From Chthonobacter rhizosphaerae (GTDB taxonomy: Bacteria > Pseudomonadota > Alphaproteobacteria > Rhizobiales > Pleomorphomonadaceae), in the NCBI RefSeq assembly GCF_013839525.1, contig NZ_JACDIS010000005.1, positions 62,001 to 126,000 on the forward strand: a stretch of DNA of 64,000 nt, in the 5' to 3' direction. Position 1 is the stretch's first letter. Each line of letters starts with the position of its first letter. Positions 1-8,918 of the stretch are shown piece by piece. The position numbers and the translations under genes are program-made. Under the pieces are notes generated by a model. It saw only the letters and a list, made by a program, of their open reading frames with translations. It was not told the origin of the DNA and did no database searches.

Positions 1-169
1 GAGGGTAATGTGGATCCTGTGCTTCGTCGCCGCCTATCCGCGCGGCGCGTCGGCGGAGCCGCGCAGATCGCATGCGGGAACCCGCATCCGGAGGTGCGGC
101 TCCCCGCCGCGATGGCGCATCGAACGCCGGGCAAAACGCGCGCGCCCGGCCCATAGTGGAGATTGCCTC

Positions 170-1420
170 GTGCCTGACCCGACCGCGCCTCCGAGGCTCG
201 ACGACGCCGCCATGCTCCAGCATCTCGTCCGCATCTCCCAGGCCCTCGCCGGCCAGCTCGATTTCCAGTCCGCCATCCTGGCGGTGTCGCGGGAGGTGCG
301 CGCGATCCTTGCCTTCGACCACATGGACATCTGCCTCCTGTCCAAGAACGGCGAGAGCCTGCTCGCCTACGAGGTGGGGCTGCACACGAGCTGGGGCAGC
401 CCGACCGCCAATCCGACGCGCAACAGCCCGATCCGCTCGCTGCTGCGGGGCGAGGTGGCCGACATCGTGACGCCGGACGCCCAGTCGGACCCGCGCTTCC
501 ATTTCGAGGGCGCCAACGACCAGCCGATCTTCGCGGCGCGCCTGAAGAGCCGGCTGCACGTGCCGCTGCGGGTGCACGGGGCGGTGATCGGCGCGCTCAG
601 CGTCTCCAGCCACCAGATCGACGTCTACGGTCGAGCGGACGTGACGGCGGCCCAGCACGTGGCGGACCTCCTGGCGCCCTATTGCTTCGCCATCGGCAAG
701 GCGGAGGAGGCCAAGGCCTCCGCCATCGTGGAGGCGGAGGCGCGGGCGCGCGAGGAGGGGCTGCGGCTCGGGGCGCTGCGGCTGACGGAGGCGCTGGAGC
801 GCGAGCGCCAGCGGATCGGCATGGACCTGCACGACCAGGTGCTCGCCGACCTGACGCGCCTCCTCCACGCCATCGCGCGGCTGCGCGCGGAGCCGGCGGT
901 GACGCCCGGGCAGCTGGACGGGATCGAGGCGGACATCCGGGCGGCCATGCGGGAGCTGCGGCGTATCATCGACGACGCCCGGCCGAACGTGCTGCAGCTG
1001 TTCGGCTTCGAGCACGCCGTGGAGGACCTCCTCGAGCGGGCGGCGCGGGGCAGCGCCGGGGCGCTCGTCGTGCGGCTGGAGAACACGGTCGGCGCCGCCA
1101 TGGACGACGCGCCGGAGCCGCTGAAGGTGGCGCTCTACCGCATCGTCCAGGAGGCGCTGAACAACGCGGCCGCCCACGCGGGGGCGGGCGAGATCGTGGT
1201 GCGGCTCGCCGCCGACGGGGAGCGCACGGTCATCTCCATCGCGGACGACGGCGTCGGGCTCGGCGGGCGGCGACCGCGCCGGCTGAGCGGCATCGCCAAC
1301 ATGAGGACCCGCGCCCAGCTGGTGGGCGCGGACTTCGCCATCGAGACGCCGCCGGACGGGCGCGGCACGCGCGTGACCATCGGGATCGCGCTGCCGGCCC
1401 GGGTCGAGGCGGCGCAGTAG
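170..1420 (+). CDS. GAF-domain sensor histidine kinase (HisKA_3 type)
   Basis: Soluble histidine kinase of the NarL/LiaS class, about 416 aa, probably phosphorylating the response regulator encoded next. A GAF-like sensor spans about residues 20-175. The dimerisation/phosphoacceptor helix carries MDLHDQVLADLT with the acceptor His near residue 223. The ATPase domain follows, with N box VQEALNNAAAHA and G box DDGVGLGG. No transmembrane segment is visible, so it should sense a cytoplasmic signal, possibly a small molecule or gas through GAF. The GTG start at 170 was chosen for GGAG eight bases upstream; an in-frame ATG lies at 212, and longer in-frame extensions are low-complexity and unlike the family. 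The last codons lie in the first copy of a 28-bp tandem repeat. Family assignment is firm; the signal is unknown. Confidence 0.9.
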   Translation: MPDPTAPPRLDDAAMLQHLVRISQALAGQLDFQSAILAVSREVRAILAFDHMDICLLSKNGESLLAYEVGLHTSWGSPTANPTRNSPIRSLLRGEVADIVTPDAQSDPRFHFEGANDQPIFAARLKSRLHVPLRVHGAVIGALSVSSHQIDVYGRADVTAAQHVADLLAPYCFAIGKAEEAKASAIVEAEARAREEGLRLGALRLTEALERERQRIGMDLHDQVLADLTRLLHAIARLRAEPAVTPGQLDGIEADIRAAMRELRRIIDDARPNVLQLFGFEHAVEDLLERAARGSAGALVVRLENTVGAAMDDAPEPLKVALYRIVQEALNNAAAHAGAGEIVVRLAADGERTVISIADDGVGLGGRRPRRLSGIANMRTRAQLVGADFAIETPPDGRGTRVTIGIALPARVEAAQ

Positions 1421-1517
1421 GGAAGACCGCGCCGAGGCGGCACAGTCAGGACGATCGCGTCGAAGCGGCGTAGTAAGGATAGTCGCGCCGAAGCGGCATG
1501 GTAGGGACGATCGCGCC
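1406..1517. repeat. 28-bp tandem repeat, four copies
   Basis: Four contiguous 28-base units at 1406-1433, 1434-1461, 1462-1489 and 1490-1517. Each begins GARGCGGC and ends CGCGYC, with substitutions but no indels. Copy 1 contains the kinase stop codon; copies 2-4 fill the kinase-regulator gap. They may have arisen by duplication of the kinase 3' end, or be iterated protein-binding sites ahead of the regulator gene. Confidence 0.85.
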
Positions 1518-1547
1518 GATATGGGCGCAGGGACGGGACAAGCGAAA

Positions 1548-2264
1548 ATGCAGGTTCTGATCGTCGAGGACGACCCGGTGCACCGCGCCTTCCTGCGCGA
1601 GGCGGTGGAGCGCGCCCTGCCGGAATGCGACGGGGTGATCGAGGCGGAGGACGGCCAGTCGGGCGAGAAGGCCGCGCGCGAGTATGCCCTCTCCAACGTG
1701 ATCATGGACCTGCAGATGCCGCACCGGACGGGGGTGGACGCCGCCCGGGCGATCTGGCGGGCGCGGCCGGACACCTCCATCCTGTTCTGGTCCAACTACG
1801 CGGACGAGGCCTATGTGCGCGGCGTCTCGCGCATCGTGCCGGAGGGCGCCGCCTACGGCTACCTGCTGAAGTCTGCCTCGGAGGACCGGCTGCGCCTGGC
1901 GCTGCGGTCGATCTTCCTGGAGAACCAGTGCGTCATCGACAAGGAGATCCGCGGCGTCCAGCAGAAGACGCAGGACCGCTCCTCCGGCATCACCGACGCG
2001 GAGTACGAGATCCTGCTCGACCTCGCCATCGGGCTCACGGACAAGCTGATCGCGGCGCGCCGGCACATGTCGCTGAGGAGCGTGCAGAACCGGCTGCAGG
2101 CGATCTACGGCAAGCTCGGCGTGACCCACGGCGAGGGGGCCGACGAGGCGGTGTTCAACCTGCGCACCCGCGCGGTGAGCGTCGCCATGCTGCGCCGGCT
2201 GATCAACCGCACCGCCCTGGAGGAGGCTGAGGCGGAGTTCAGGCGGTGGCAGGCGCGGGGGTGA
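1548..2264 (+). CDS. Response regulator, receiver plus LuxR-type HTH
   Basis: Two-component response regulator of about 238 aa, expected partner of the upstream GAF kinase. The receiver shows the acidic pair in LIVEDDP near the N terminus, phosphoacceptor Asp54 in MDLQMP and the conserved Lys in YLLKSA. The C-terminal half has a LuxR/FixJ-like helix-turn-helix (ITDAEYEILLDLAIG, then SVQNRLQAIYGKLGV) and an extra helical tail of about 45 residues. The ATG at 1548 places the receiver at the usual distance from the N terminus; an in-frame ATG at 1521 would add nine residues. The 28-bp repeat array lies immediately upstream and could hold its binding sites, which is inference. The gene ends four bases from the convergent aminotransferase gene. 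Confidence 0.9.
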   Translation: MQVLIVEDDPVHRAFLREAVERALPECDGVIEAEDGQSGEKAAREYALSNVIMDLQMPHRTGVDAARAIWRARPDTSILFWSNYADEAYVRGVSRIVPEGAAYGYLLKSASEDRLRLALRSIFLENQCVIDKEIRGVQQKTQDRSSGITDAEYEILLDLAIGLTDKLIAARRHMSLRSVQNRLQAIYGKLGVTHGEGADEAVFNLRTRAVSVAMLRRLINRTALEEAEAEFRRWQARG

Positions 2265-2268
2265 GGCC

Positions 2269-3582
2269 TCACCAGCCGGCGAAGGGGGCGACGGCTTCGT
2301 CGGGGACCTGGCCGGCTTCCACGTCGGCGATGGCCTGGCCGAGGAGGGCGAGGCCTTCGCGGGCTTCGGCCTCGGTGAGGGTCAGCGGCGGGGTGAGTTC
2401 CAGGACGTTGGAGTGGACCCCCACATAGTAGAGGACGAGGCCGAGCTCGAAGGCGCGGTAGACGATCTTGGCGGTGGCGCGCTTGTCCGGGGCGCGGGAG
2501 GCGCGGTCGGACACGATCTCGACGCCGAGGGCGAGGCCGCGGCCGCGCACGTCGCCGACGGAGGACGAGCGCGCGGCGATCTCCCGGAGGCCCGCCGTCA
2601 GCACGTCGCCGATCCGGGCGGCGTGGGCCGGGAGGTCCTCCGCGTCGATGGTGTCGAGGACCGCGACGGCGGCGGCGGCGCAGACCGGGTTGCCGTGGAC
2701 GGTCTGGAAGGCGAAGGCGGCGGCGTGGTTCATCAGGTCCGCCGGGCCGACCACGGCGGACAACGGCAGGCCGCCGCCGAGGCCCTTGCCGAAGACGACC
2801 ACGTCCGGCTCGATGCCGAGGTGGTCGAAGGCGTTGAACCGGCCGCTGCGGCCGAGGCCGACCTTCACCTCGTCGCAGACGAGGAGGATGCCGTGCCGTC
2901 GGCAGAGGGCCTCGACGGCACGGAAGTAGTCCGGCGGCGGGACGAGCATGCCGCCGTCCGACTGGATCGGCTCGATCAGCAGGGCCGCGACCTCCGACGG
3001 CGGCACGGGGCCGGCGAGGCGGTCCTCCAGGTGGGCGAGCGCGGCGGCCGAGGCGGCCTCCGGGCCGCCGTCCCGGTAGGCGTCAGGGTAGGGCAGAAGA
3101 TCGAGGCCCGGGGCGCGCGGGACCGTCTGGACCGGGTGGCCGGACACGGCCATGGAGCCCACGGTGCCGCCGTGATAGGCGCCCCGGAAGGCGAGGATGC
3201 GCGGACGGCCGGTGGCGGCCGTCACCATGCGGGCGACCGTCTCCATGGCGTCGGAGCCGGAATGGCCGAGCCAGACCCGGCCGCGGGCGCGGGGCGGCAC
3301 CCGGGCGAGGAGCCGCTCGGCGAGCTCCACCGCCGGCAGGTTGGCGGACGACAGATAGCTCGCGCCGGCCTGGTCGGACAGGGCGCGGTCGACGGCGGCG
3401 CGCACGGCCGGATGGGCGTGGCCGAGGCTGGCCGCGCCCCAGGAGGCGGAGAAGTCGAGGAGATGGCGGCCGTCGTCCGCCGTCAGCCGGCTGCCCCGTC
3501 CGCCGACGACGGCCTGCGGGTGGAAGCGCAGGTGGGCCATGGTGGAGATGGCCGCGGCGTCCCGGTCGAACAGGGTCGCCAT
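2269..3582 (-). CDS. Class III PLP-dependent aminotransferase (first copy)
   Basis: Class III (omega-amino acid type) aminotransferase of 437 aa. It has the N-terminal substrate/PLP region with FSASWGAASLGHAHP, the cofactor-contacting CDEVKVGLGRSGRF and the Schiff-base lysine in VVFGKGLGGGLP. Enzymes of this class move an amino group from a terminal amine (GABA, beta-alanine, diamines) to pyruvate or 2-oxoglutarate. It is the last gene of the minus-strand island, four bases after the cysteine hydrolase stop, so it is very likely cotranscribed with the LIV importer. A second, only distantly similar class III aminotransferase opens the divergent arm at 12955. The true amine substrate cannot be read from sequence. 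Confidence 0.9.
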   Translation of the reverse strand: MATLFDRDAAAISTMAHLRFHPQAVVGGRGSRLTADDGRHLLDFSASWGAASLGHAHPAVRAAVDRALSDQAGASYLSSANLPAVELAERLLARVPPRARGRVWLGHSGSDAMETVARMVTAATGRPRILAFRGAYHGGTVGSMAVSGHPVQTVPRAPGLDLLPYPDAYRDGGPEAASAAALAHLEDRLAGPVPPSEVAALLIEPIQSDGGMLVPPPDYFRAVEALCRRHGILLVCDEVKVGLGRSGRFNAFDHLGIEPDVVVFGKGLGGGLPLSAVVGPADLMNHAAAFAFQTVHGNPVCAAAAVAVLDTIDAEDLPAHAARIGDVLTAGLREIAARSSSVGDVRGRGLALGVEIVSDRASRAPDKRATAKIVYRAFELGLVLYYVGVHSNVLELTPPLTLTEAEAREGLALLGQAIADVEAGQVPDEAVAPFAGW

Positions 3583-3586
3583 GGCG

Positions 3587-4279
3587 CTATTCCGCTGCTG
3601 CCGCCGTCTCGGCCGGGAAGAAGCCGAGAAGTTCGTCGGACTGGACCACGTGGCAGTAGATCATGTTGATGATCTCCAGCTCCCGGTGGTGGAGCTCCAT
3701 GGTGGCGGCCGCGCAGCAGTCGTCGACCACGATGACGCCGAAGCTCTCGTCGACGAGGCTGCGCACGGTAGAGGACACGCACTGGTCGGTGAAGATGCCG
3801 GTGCAGATGACGTCCTTGATGTCCATGTTGCGCAGGAGGAGCCGGAGATTGGTGCCCGTGAGGGCGCTGTCGGTCGTCTTGGTGACGACGATGTCCTCCG
3901 GGCGCGGCGCGAGCTCCGGCACCACCTGGCCCTCCTCCAGGTCCTTCGGGATGAGGAGATAGTTGAAGCCGGGCTTCTTCTGGCTGAGCGAGCGGTCGCG
4001 GCCGTCCGGCTTCTGGCAGGCGATGCGGGCGTAGACGATCTCCACGCCGCGCCGGCGGCATTCCTCGATGAGGCGGGCGTTGTTGGGGATCACCGTCTCG
4101 CGCATGCGGGCGAAGAAGGGCGCCCAGCGGGCGGTCTCCTCCGGCGTCTCCTTCGGGGCGAGGTAGACGTTCTGGACGTCGATGACGAGGAGCGCCGTCG
4201 TCGCCGGGTCCAGGTGGATGTCGTCCGGCTCGTCGGCGTTGGCGTAGTAGAAGGAGCGGTAGGCGGTCTTCCAGCTCAT
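3587..4279 (-). CDS. Isochorismatase-like cysteine hydrolase (first copy)
   Basis: Cysteine hydrolase of the isochorismatase/amidase superfamily, 230 aa. The Asp-Lys-Cys triad is visible: Asp in LLVIDVQNVY, Lys in IVVTKTTDS and Cys in FTDQCVSSTVR. Relatives with this triad hydrolyse amides or ureides (ureidoacrylate, N-carbamoyl amino acids, biuret, nicotinamide) as well as isochorismate. The ATG overlaps the livM stop by four bases (ATGA), so translation is coupled to the importer. The island contains a second such hydrolase at 11178-11825 that is clearly diverged, suggesting two successive amide-cleaving steps rather than a recent duplication. Substrate unknown. Confidence 0.9.
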   Translation of the reverse strand: MSWKTAYRSFYYANADEPDDIHLDPATTALLVIDVQNVYLAPKETPEETARWAPFFARMRETVIPNNARLIEECRRRGVEIVYARIACQKPDGRDRSLSQKKPGFNYLLIPKDLEEGQVVPELAPRPEDIVVTKTTDSALTGTNLRLLLRNMDIKDVICTGIFTDQCVSSTVRSLVDESFGVIVVDDCCAAATMELHHRELEIINMIYCHVVQSDELLGFFPAETAAAAE

Positions 4280-5310
4280 GCGGCACCTTTCTTCTTGTTG
4301 GCGAAGGCCCTCGCCAGGACGGCCCCGATCTCGCGCGACGGAAACAGTCCGCCGGGCCGGAGGATCAGGACGGCGATCATGGCGAGCGCGAGGACGATTT
4401 CCGTGAGGCCGACGACCTGATCGTTGAACAGCTTCAGGTCGTTGAGCCGCGCCTCCACGGAGCGCAGGGATTCGAACGCGCCCGTCACCAGGAAGGCGCC
4501 GACCACCGCGCCGGTGACCGTGTTGGCGCCGCCGATGACCAGCATGCCGAGGATCACGAAGGTCTGGTGCAGATAGAAGGCGTTCGGCGAGAAGGACGTG
4601 ACGAAGTGGCCCCAGAGCGCGCCGCCCACCCCGGCGAAGAAGGCCGCCACGATGAAGGCGCGCCAGCGCAGGTGCGGGATGTGCGCCCCGAGGGCGGCGG
4701 CGGCGACCTCGTCGTCGCGGCTCGCCCTGAGGAGAAGGCCGGTGCGGGATTCCTTGAACGCGACCGCCCCCACGATGGCCGCCACGGCGACGCCGGCGGC
4801 GAGGAGGAGGTCCGTCGCCTTCGGGACGCCGAAGAGGGTGCGCGGCCCGTTCGTGACGTTGCTCCAGTTGGTCATGACGGTGTGGAGCACGACGAGGAGC
4901 GCGAAGGAGGTGATGACCGCCGCCGCGTCGGAGAGGCGCATCAGCGGGTAGGACATGACCGCCGCCACGACCGCCGCCGCGACGCCGGCGAGCGCGATGG
5001 CCAGATAGGGCGAGACCTGGATGCCCTGGAGGATCGGATAGAGATCCGGCAGGGCCATGCCCTTCATCTGGGCCGGGATGGTGAGGAGCGCCGACACGTA
5101 GGCGCCGACGCCCATGAAGCCGATGTGGGCGAAGGACAGGATGCCGGAATTGCCCATGAAGATCTGGAGGCCGATGACGAGGACCAACGACACGCAGAGG
5201 TTCGTGGCGATGCGGTCGAACACGCGGACGCCGAGGGCCTCGGTGGCGACGACCAGGAGGACCACGAGGCCGGAAAGGAGGACGGCGGTGAGAAGATGGC
5301 GGTTCATCAT
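4276..5310 (-). CDS. livM: LIV-type ABC transporter permease LivM
   Basis: Inner-membrane permease of a branched-chain-amino-acid-type ABC importer, 344 aa with about nine hydrophobic segments. The LivM loop is recognisable (FGVPKATDLLL, then GLLLRASRDDEVAAAALG), as are GGANTVTGAVVGAF and the C-terminal LILRPGGLFPSREIG. It pairs with LivH, encoded five bases upstream. Two tandem ATG codons (5310 and 5307) follow GAGG; the first was taken. LIV-type systems carry branched-chain amino acids but also urea, amides and polyamine-like compounds; here the neighbours (amidohydrolases, aminotransferases, ligase) argue for a non-standard nitrogen compound. Confidence 0.92.
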   Translation of the reverse strand: MMNRHLLTAVLLSGLVVLLVVATEALGVRVFDRIATNLCVSLVLVIGLQIFMGNSGILSFAHIGFMGVGAYVSALLTIPAQMKGMALPDLYPILQGIQVSPYLAIALAGVAAAVVAAVMSYPLMRLSDAAAVITSFALLVVLHTVMTNWSNVTNGPRTLFGVPKATDLLLAAGVAVAAIVGAVAFKESRTGLLLRASRDDEVAAAALGAHIPHLRWRAFIVAAFFAGVGGALWGHFVTSFSPNAFYLHQTFVILGMLVIGGANTVTGAVVGAFLVTGAFESLRSVEARLNDLKLFNDQVVGLTEIVLALAMIAVLILRPGGLFPSREIGAVLARAFANKKKGAA

Positions 5311-5315
5311 GGTCC

Positions 5316-6206
5316 TCACGTGCGCTGTCCGGTGGCGGGACCCTTGAGGAGACCTTGCGGGCGCCAGAGCAGGATCAGGATGACGAGGCCGAAGGTGAAG
5401 GCGTCGCGGAACTTCAGGAGATCCTGGGCCAGCGTGTAGTTCAGCGTGGTGTCGATGAAGGCGAGGAGGAAGCCGCCGAGGACGGCGCCGGAGAGGCTGC
5501 GCATACCGCCGATCACCGTGGCGATGAAGGCGACGAGGAGCGGCTCCATGCCGATGCCCGGCACGACCGTGCCGATGCGGCCGATCCACAGGATGCCGAC
5601 CACGCCGGCCAGGAGGCCGCTGATGGCGAAGGCCGACGTGATGACGAGGTTGGCGGGCACGCCCAGCATGCGCGCCATGGTGAAGTTGGACGCCGCCGCC
5701 CGCATGGCGACCCCGAGCACCGTGCGGCGCATCAGGAAGGCGAACACGGCGAGGAGGATGGCGGCCGCCGCGATGGTGAGGAGGTTGCGCATGGGCGTGA
5801 CCACGCCGGCGATCTCCACCGTCTGGGAGAAGATCGGCGGCAGCGGCACGTTGCGCGGGCGCGGCGAGATGAAGAGGAGCGCGGCGTTCTGGAGGAGGGT
5901 GGAGAAGGCGAAGGACGTGATCAGGACGGCGGTGACCGACTTCGCCCGCACCGGCCGGAAGGCCACGTATTCGGTGAGAATGCCGGTGGCGACGGCGACC
6001 AGGATCGCCATGGCGGCCATGACGAGCCAGGGCAGGCCGGTGCCGCCGGCGAGGAAGAGCGCGTAGCCGGTGACCATGATGAGCTCGCCATAGGCGAAGT
6101 TCACCAGCCTGAGGATGCCGTAGACGATGACGAGGCCGAGGGCCATCAGGGCGTAGGCGCCGCCGAGGCTGAGGACGTCGATCAGGAACTGGAGCGCGAA
6201 GGTCAA
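5316..6206 (-). CDS. livH: LIV-type ABC transporter permease LivH
   Basis: Second membrane subunit of the same importer, 296 aa. The N terminus has the LivH hallmark (LSLGGAYALMALGLVIVYG, then RLVNFAYGELIM), and the C-terminal part has GGMRSLSGAVLGGF and LILLWRPQGLL. A TTG start at 6206 is preferred because GGAGG lies eight bases upstream and it gives the standard LivH N terminus; longer in-frame extensions are proline/serine-rich and overlap livF. It lies four bases after the livF stop and five before livM, so it is translated as part of the same message. Confidence 0.92.
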   Translation of the reverse strand: MTFALQFLIDVLSLGGAYALMALGLVIVYGILRLVNFAYGELIMVTGYALFLAGGTGLPWLVMAAMAILVAVATGILTEYVAFRPVRAKSVTAVLITSFAFSTLLQNAALLFISPRPRNVPLPPIFSQTVEIAGVVTPMRNLLTIAAAAILLAVFAFLMRRTVLGVAMRAAASNFTMARMLGVPANLVITSAFAISGLLAGVVGILWIGRIGTVVPGIGMEPLLVAFIATVIGGMRSLSGAVLGGFLLAFIDTTLNYTLAQDLLKFRDAFTFGLVILILLWRPQGLLKGPATGQRT

Positions 6207-6210
6207 GGGC

Positions 6211-6918
6211 TCAGCCTCCGAGATAGAGCGCGCCGAGGTCGGTCGTCGCCGCGATCTCGGCGGCGGTGCCGGCGGCGGCGATGCGGCCGAGCCGCATGAC
6301 ATAGGCGGTGTCGGCGAGCTGGAGCGCCTTGGAGACGTTCTGCTCCACGAGCACGATGGTGAGGCCGGAGGACTTGAGGACGCGGATCATCTCGAAGATC
6401 TGGTCGACGATGGCCGGCGCGAGGCCGAGGGAGGGCTCGTCGAGGAGGAGGAGCTTCGGCCGGGTCATCATGGCCCGGGCGATGACGAGCATCTGCTGCT
6501 CGCCGCCGGAGAGGGTGCCGGCCGCCTGGCCGGCGCGCTCGCCGAGGCGGGGGAAGAGCTGGAGCATGCGCTCCCGGTCGGCCGCGACGCCCGCCCGGTC
6601 GTGCCGGTGGACATAGCTGCCGAGGAGGAGGTTCTCCGAGACCGTGAGGTCCGGGAAGACGTCGCGGGTCTCGGTGACGGTGGCGACGCCCTTGCGGACC
6701 ATGGCCTCCGGTCGGGCGCTGGTGACGTCCTCGCCCATCAGCCGGATCGAGCCGGCGGCGGCGCGAAGCGCGCCGGCGACGCACATGAGGGTGGACGACT
6801 TGCCGGCGCCGTTCGCCCCGAGAAGGGCGACGAGCTGGCCGGCCTCGGCCTTCATCGAGACGCCGCGGACGGCCCGGATGGCACCGTAGCGGACCTCCAG
6901 GTCCTTGACCTCAAGCAT
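6211..6918 (-). CDS. livF: LIV-type ABC transporter ATPase LivF
   Basis: ATP-binding subunit of the importer, 235 aa, the usual LivF length. Walker A is GANGAGKSS, the signature is LSGGEQQM, Walker B is LLLLDEPSLGLAP, and the switch His lies just after IVLVEQN in the usual LivF form. It forms the ATPase heterodimer with LivG. Its start overlaps the livG stop by eight bases, implying coupled translation. Confidence 0.95.
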   Translation of the reverse strand: MLEVKDLEVRYGAIRAVRGVSMKAEAGQLVALLGANGAGKSSTLMCVAGALRAAAGSIRLMGEDVTSARPEAMVRKGVATVTETRDVFPDLTVSENLLLGSYVHRHDRAGVAADRERMLQLFPRLGERAGQAAGTLSGGEQQMLVIARAMMTRPKLLLLDEPSLGLAPAIVDQIFEMIRVLKSSGLTIVLVEQNVSKALQLADTAYVMRLGRIAAAGTAAEIAATTDLGALYLGG

Positions 6919-7645
6919 GGGCCGCCTCCGAGCCGAGGTAGGCCTCGATGACGGCCGGGTGGCGGCGGACCTCGTCGGCGCTGCCCGCCGCGATGGTCTT
7001 GCCGAAGGCGAGCACCTGGAGCCGGTGGCAGAGCCGCATCATGAGGCCCATGTCGTGGTCGATGATGAGAAGGCCGAGGCCGCGCTGGGCCGGCAGGGCC
7101 GCGAGCGTGTGGAGGAGGGCCTCCGTCTCGGCGTCGTTCATGCCGGCGGCCGGCTCGTCGAGGAGCAGGAAGGCCGGGTCGGCCGCAAGCGCCCGGGCGA
7201 TCTCGACCCGGCGCTTGTCGCCGTAGGAGAGGCTGGCGCCGAGCTCGTCGGCCCGGGCGTCGAGACCGAGCTCGTGGAGAAGCCGCAGGGCGGTGGCGCG
7301 GGCGGCGCGGGTGCCGGCGCCATGGGCGAGGGCGGCCGCCTGGACGTTCTCCACGACGGTCATCTCGTTGAAGAGCCGGACGATCTGGAAGGAGCGGGCG
7401 AGGCCGAGGAGCGCGATGTCGCGCGGCTTCAGGCCCGAGATGGTGCGGTCGCCGAGGGTGATGGAGCCGCCCGCGAGGCGGACCTGGCCGGTGATGGCGT
7501 TGATGAGCGTGGTCTTGCCCGACCCGTTTGGGCCGATGAGGCCGACGATCTCCCCCGGGGCGAGCGCCAGGGAGACGCCGTCGAGGGCGCGCAGCCCGGT
7601 GAATTCCACGACGACGTCCGTCGCCCTGAGGATTGGCTTCGACAT
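6911..7645 (-). CDS. livG: LIV-type ABC transporter ATPase LivG
   Basis: Second ATPase subunit, 244 aa. Walker A is GPNGSGKTT, the signature region is LSYGDKRRVEIARAL (the LivG variant of LSGGQ), and Walker B is LLLDEPAAGMN, followed by the LivG-type IDHDMGLMM. An ATG at 7645 is chosen for GGAA seven bases upstream; a TTG directly before it at 7648 is the alternative. The 106-base gap to the preceding binding-protein gene holds a perfect 14-bp hairpin. Confidence 0.94.
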   Translation of the reverse strand: MSKPILRATDVVVEFTGLRALDGVSLALAPGEIVGLIGPNGSGKTTLINAITGQVRLAGGSITLGDRTISGLKPRDIALLGLARSFQIVRLFNEMTVVENVQAAALAHGAGTRAARATALRLLHELGLDARADELGASLSYGDKRRVEIARALAADPAFLLLDEPAAGMNDAETEALLHTLAALPAQRGLGLLIIDHDMGLMMRLCHRLQVLAFGKTIAAGSADEVRRHPAVIEAYLGSEAAHA

Positions 7646-7704
7646 CAAGGGTTCCGCTGTGCTTGGGGCAACCAGGGCTTCGGGCGACGGGATGGACCGC
7701 GGAT

Positions 7705-7736
7705 CGACGCGGCCGGAGGAGGCTCCGGCCGCGTCG
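7705..7736 (-). terminator. Perfect 14-bp hairpin between binding-protein gene and livG
   Basis: Arms CGACGCGGCCGGAG and its exact complement, separated by four bases (7705-7718 and 7723-7736). There is no T-run after it, so it is better read as an mRNA 3'-end stabiliser or partial attenuator than a full terminator. Such a structure would leave more transcript for the binding protein than for the channel and ATPase genes. Confidence 0.7.
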
Positions 7737-7751
7737 GGAGGCGAGGGCCGA

Positions 7752-8918
7752 TCAGGGCTTCGGCAGGGTCTCCGGCGTGCGCCATCCGACGAGGGTCGGC
7801 TTGCCGGCCTTCAGCTCCACGACGACCGCCGACTTGTTGGGCACGTGGCCTTCCTCGGCGGTGCCGTAGTCGAGCGTGCCGGTGAGGAGCTCGAACGTGC
7901 CGTCCTCCAGGGCCTTGGCGACATCGGCGCCGTCGGTGGAGCCGGCGGCCTTGACCGCTTCGGCGAGCATCATGACGCTGTCCCAGCCGGTGGCCACGAA
8001 GGACGTGTCGGGCTCGGCGTTGAACATCGCCTTGTAGAGATCGACGAACTGCTTCATCTGCGGGCTGGACTCGGCGCCCATCCAGGTGTGGGTGACGAAG
8101 AAGACGTCATTGCCCATCTGCTCGCCGAGAGCGGCGTGGAGCGCCGGGTCGTCATAGGCGTCGCCACCCATGACGGGGGCGTCGTAGCCGACCTCGCGGA
8201 GCGACCGGATGATGGCGCCGATGTCGGTGCCGTAGGACGACACGAAGATCACGTCCGGCTTCTTGTCCAGCGCCTTCAGGCGGGCGATCTGGGCGGAGAA
8301 GTTGTTGTCGCCGTTGGTGTAGGTGTCCTCCAGGAGGATCTCGCCGCCGTTCGCCTTGAACTGTTCGACGAAATACTTCGACAGCGACTTCGTGTAGGCG
8401 ATGAACTGGTCGGTGACCACGTAGGCGGTCTTCCAGCCCTTCTCCTTGACGGCATAGTCGGCGGCGACCGCCCCCATGGTGGTGTTCCACATGGAGAGGG
8501 TGAACTGCTTGTCGCCGAGCGTCCAGGAGCTGTAGAGCGGGTCGGACGCGCAGAGCGACAGGCCGACGAGGTCCGCCGCCTGGGCCTCGCGGCTCGCCGG
8601 GCTGCCGAAGTCGAAGTCGCAGGGCGCCAGGACGAGCTCGGCGCCCTTCTCGATCACCTCGACGGCGGCGTTGCCGACGGTGACCGGGTCGGACTTGCCG
8701 TCGATGTTGATGAACTCGACCTGCTTGCCGAGCAGGCCGCCGTTGTCGTTGAGGTACTTGACCGCCACCTGGGCGCCCTTGAAGCCCGGGGTGTCGAGCG
8801 GGGCCTGGATGCCGGTGAGCGCGAGGGCGCCGCCGATGATGATCTTGTCCTCCTGGGCGCCGGCGGTCGCCAGCATGGCGGCGGTGCAGAGCGCGGATGC
8901 GAGAAGCAGCCTTTTCAT
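7752..8918 (-). CDS. LIV-type ABC transporter substrate-binding protein
   Basis: Periplasmic type I binding protein (Leu/Ile/Val-binding fold), 388 aa with a Sec signal peptide (MKRLLLASALCTAAMLATAGAQ). The mature start KIIIGGALALTG and the two-lobe fold with GGDAYDDPALHA are typical of LivK/UrtA-like proteins. It captures the substrate for LivHMGF, encoded downstream. ATG at 8918 has GAGGGG about ten bases upstream. The gene follows a 151-base gap after the N-formylglutamate-amidohydrolase-like gene, so it may have its own promoter besides reading from rpiR. Ligand unknown; the neighbouring enzymes suggest an amine, amide or ureide. Confidence 0.92.
   Translation of the reverse strand: MKRLLLASALCTAAMLATAGAQEDKIIIGGALALTGIQAPLDTPGFKGAQVAVKYLNDNGGLLGKQVEFINIDGKSDPVTVGNAAVEVIEKGAELVLAPCDFDFGSPASREAQAADLVGLSLCASDPLYSSWTLGDKQFTLSMWNTTMGAVAADYAVKEKGWKTAYVVTDQFIAYTKSLSKYFVEQFKANGGEILLEDTYTNGDNNFSAQIARLKALDKKPDVIFVSSYGTDIGAIIRSLREVGYDAPVMGGDAYDDPALHAALGEQMGNDVFFVTHTWMGAESSPQMKQFVDLYKAMFNAEPDTSFVATGWDSVMMLAEAVKAAGSTDGADVAKALEDGTFELLTGTLDYGTAEEGHVPNKSAVVVELKAGKPTLVGWRTPETLPKP

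Noticed and set aside
1406-1517. CRISPR array interpretation of the 28-bp repeats
   Set aside because: The units are directly contiguous with no spacers and no cas genes are present.
2413-3669. Long plus-strand open frame opposite the first aminotransferase
   Set aside because: It is antisense to a well-supported gene, is rich in Gly, Arg and Asp from high-GC wobble positions, and has no family motif.
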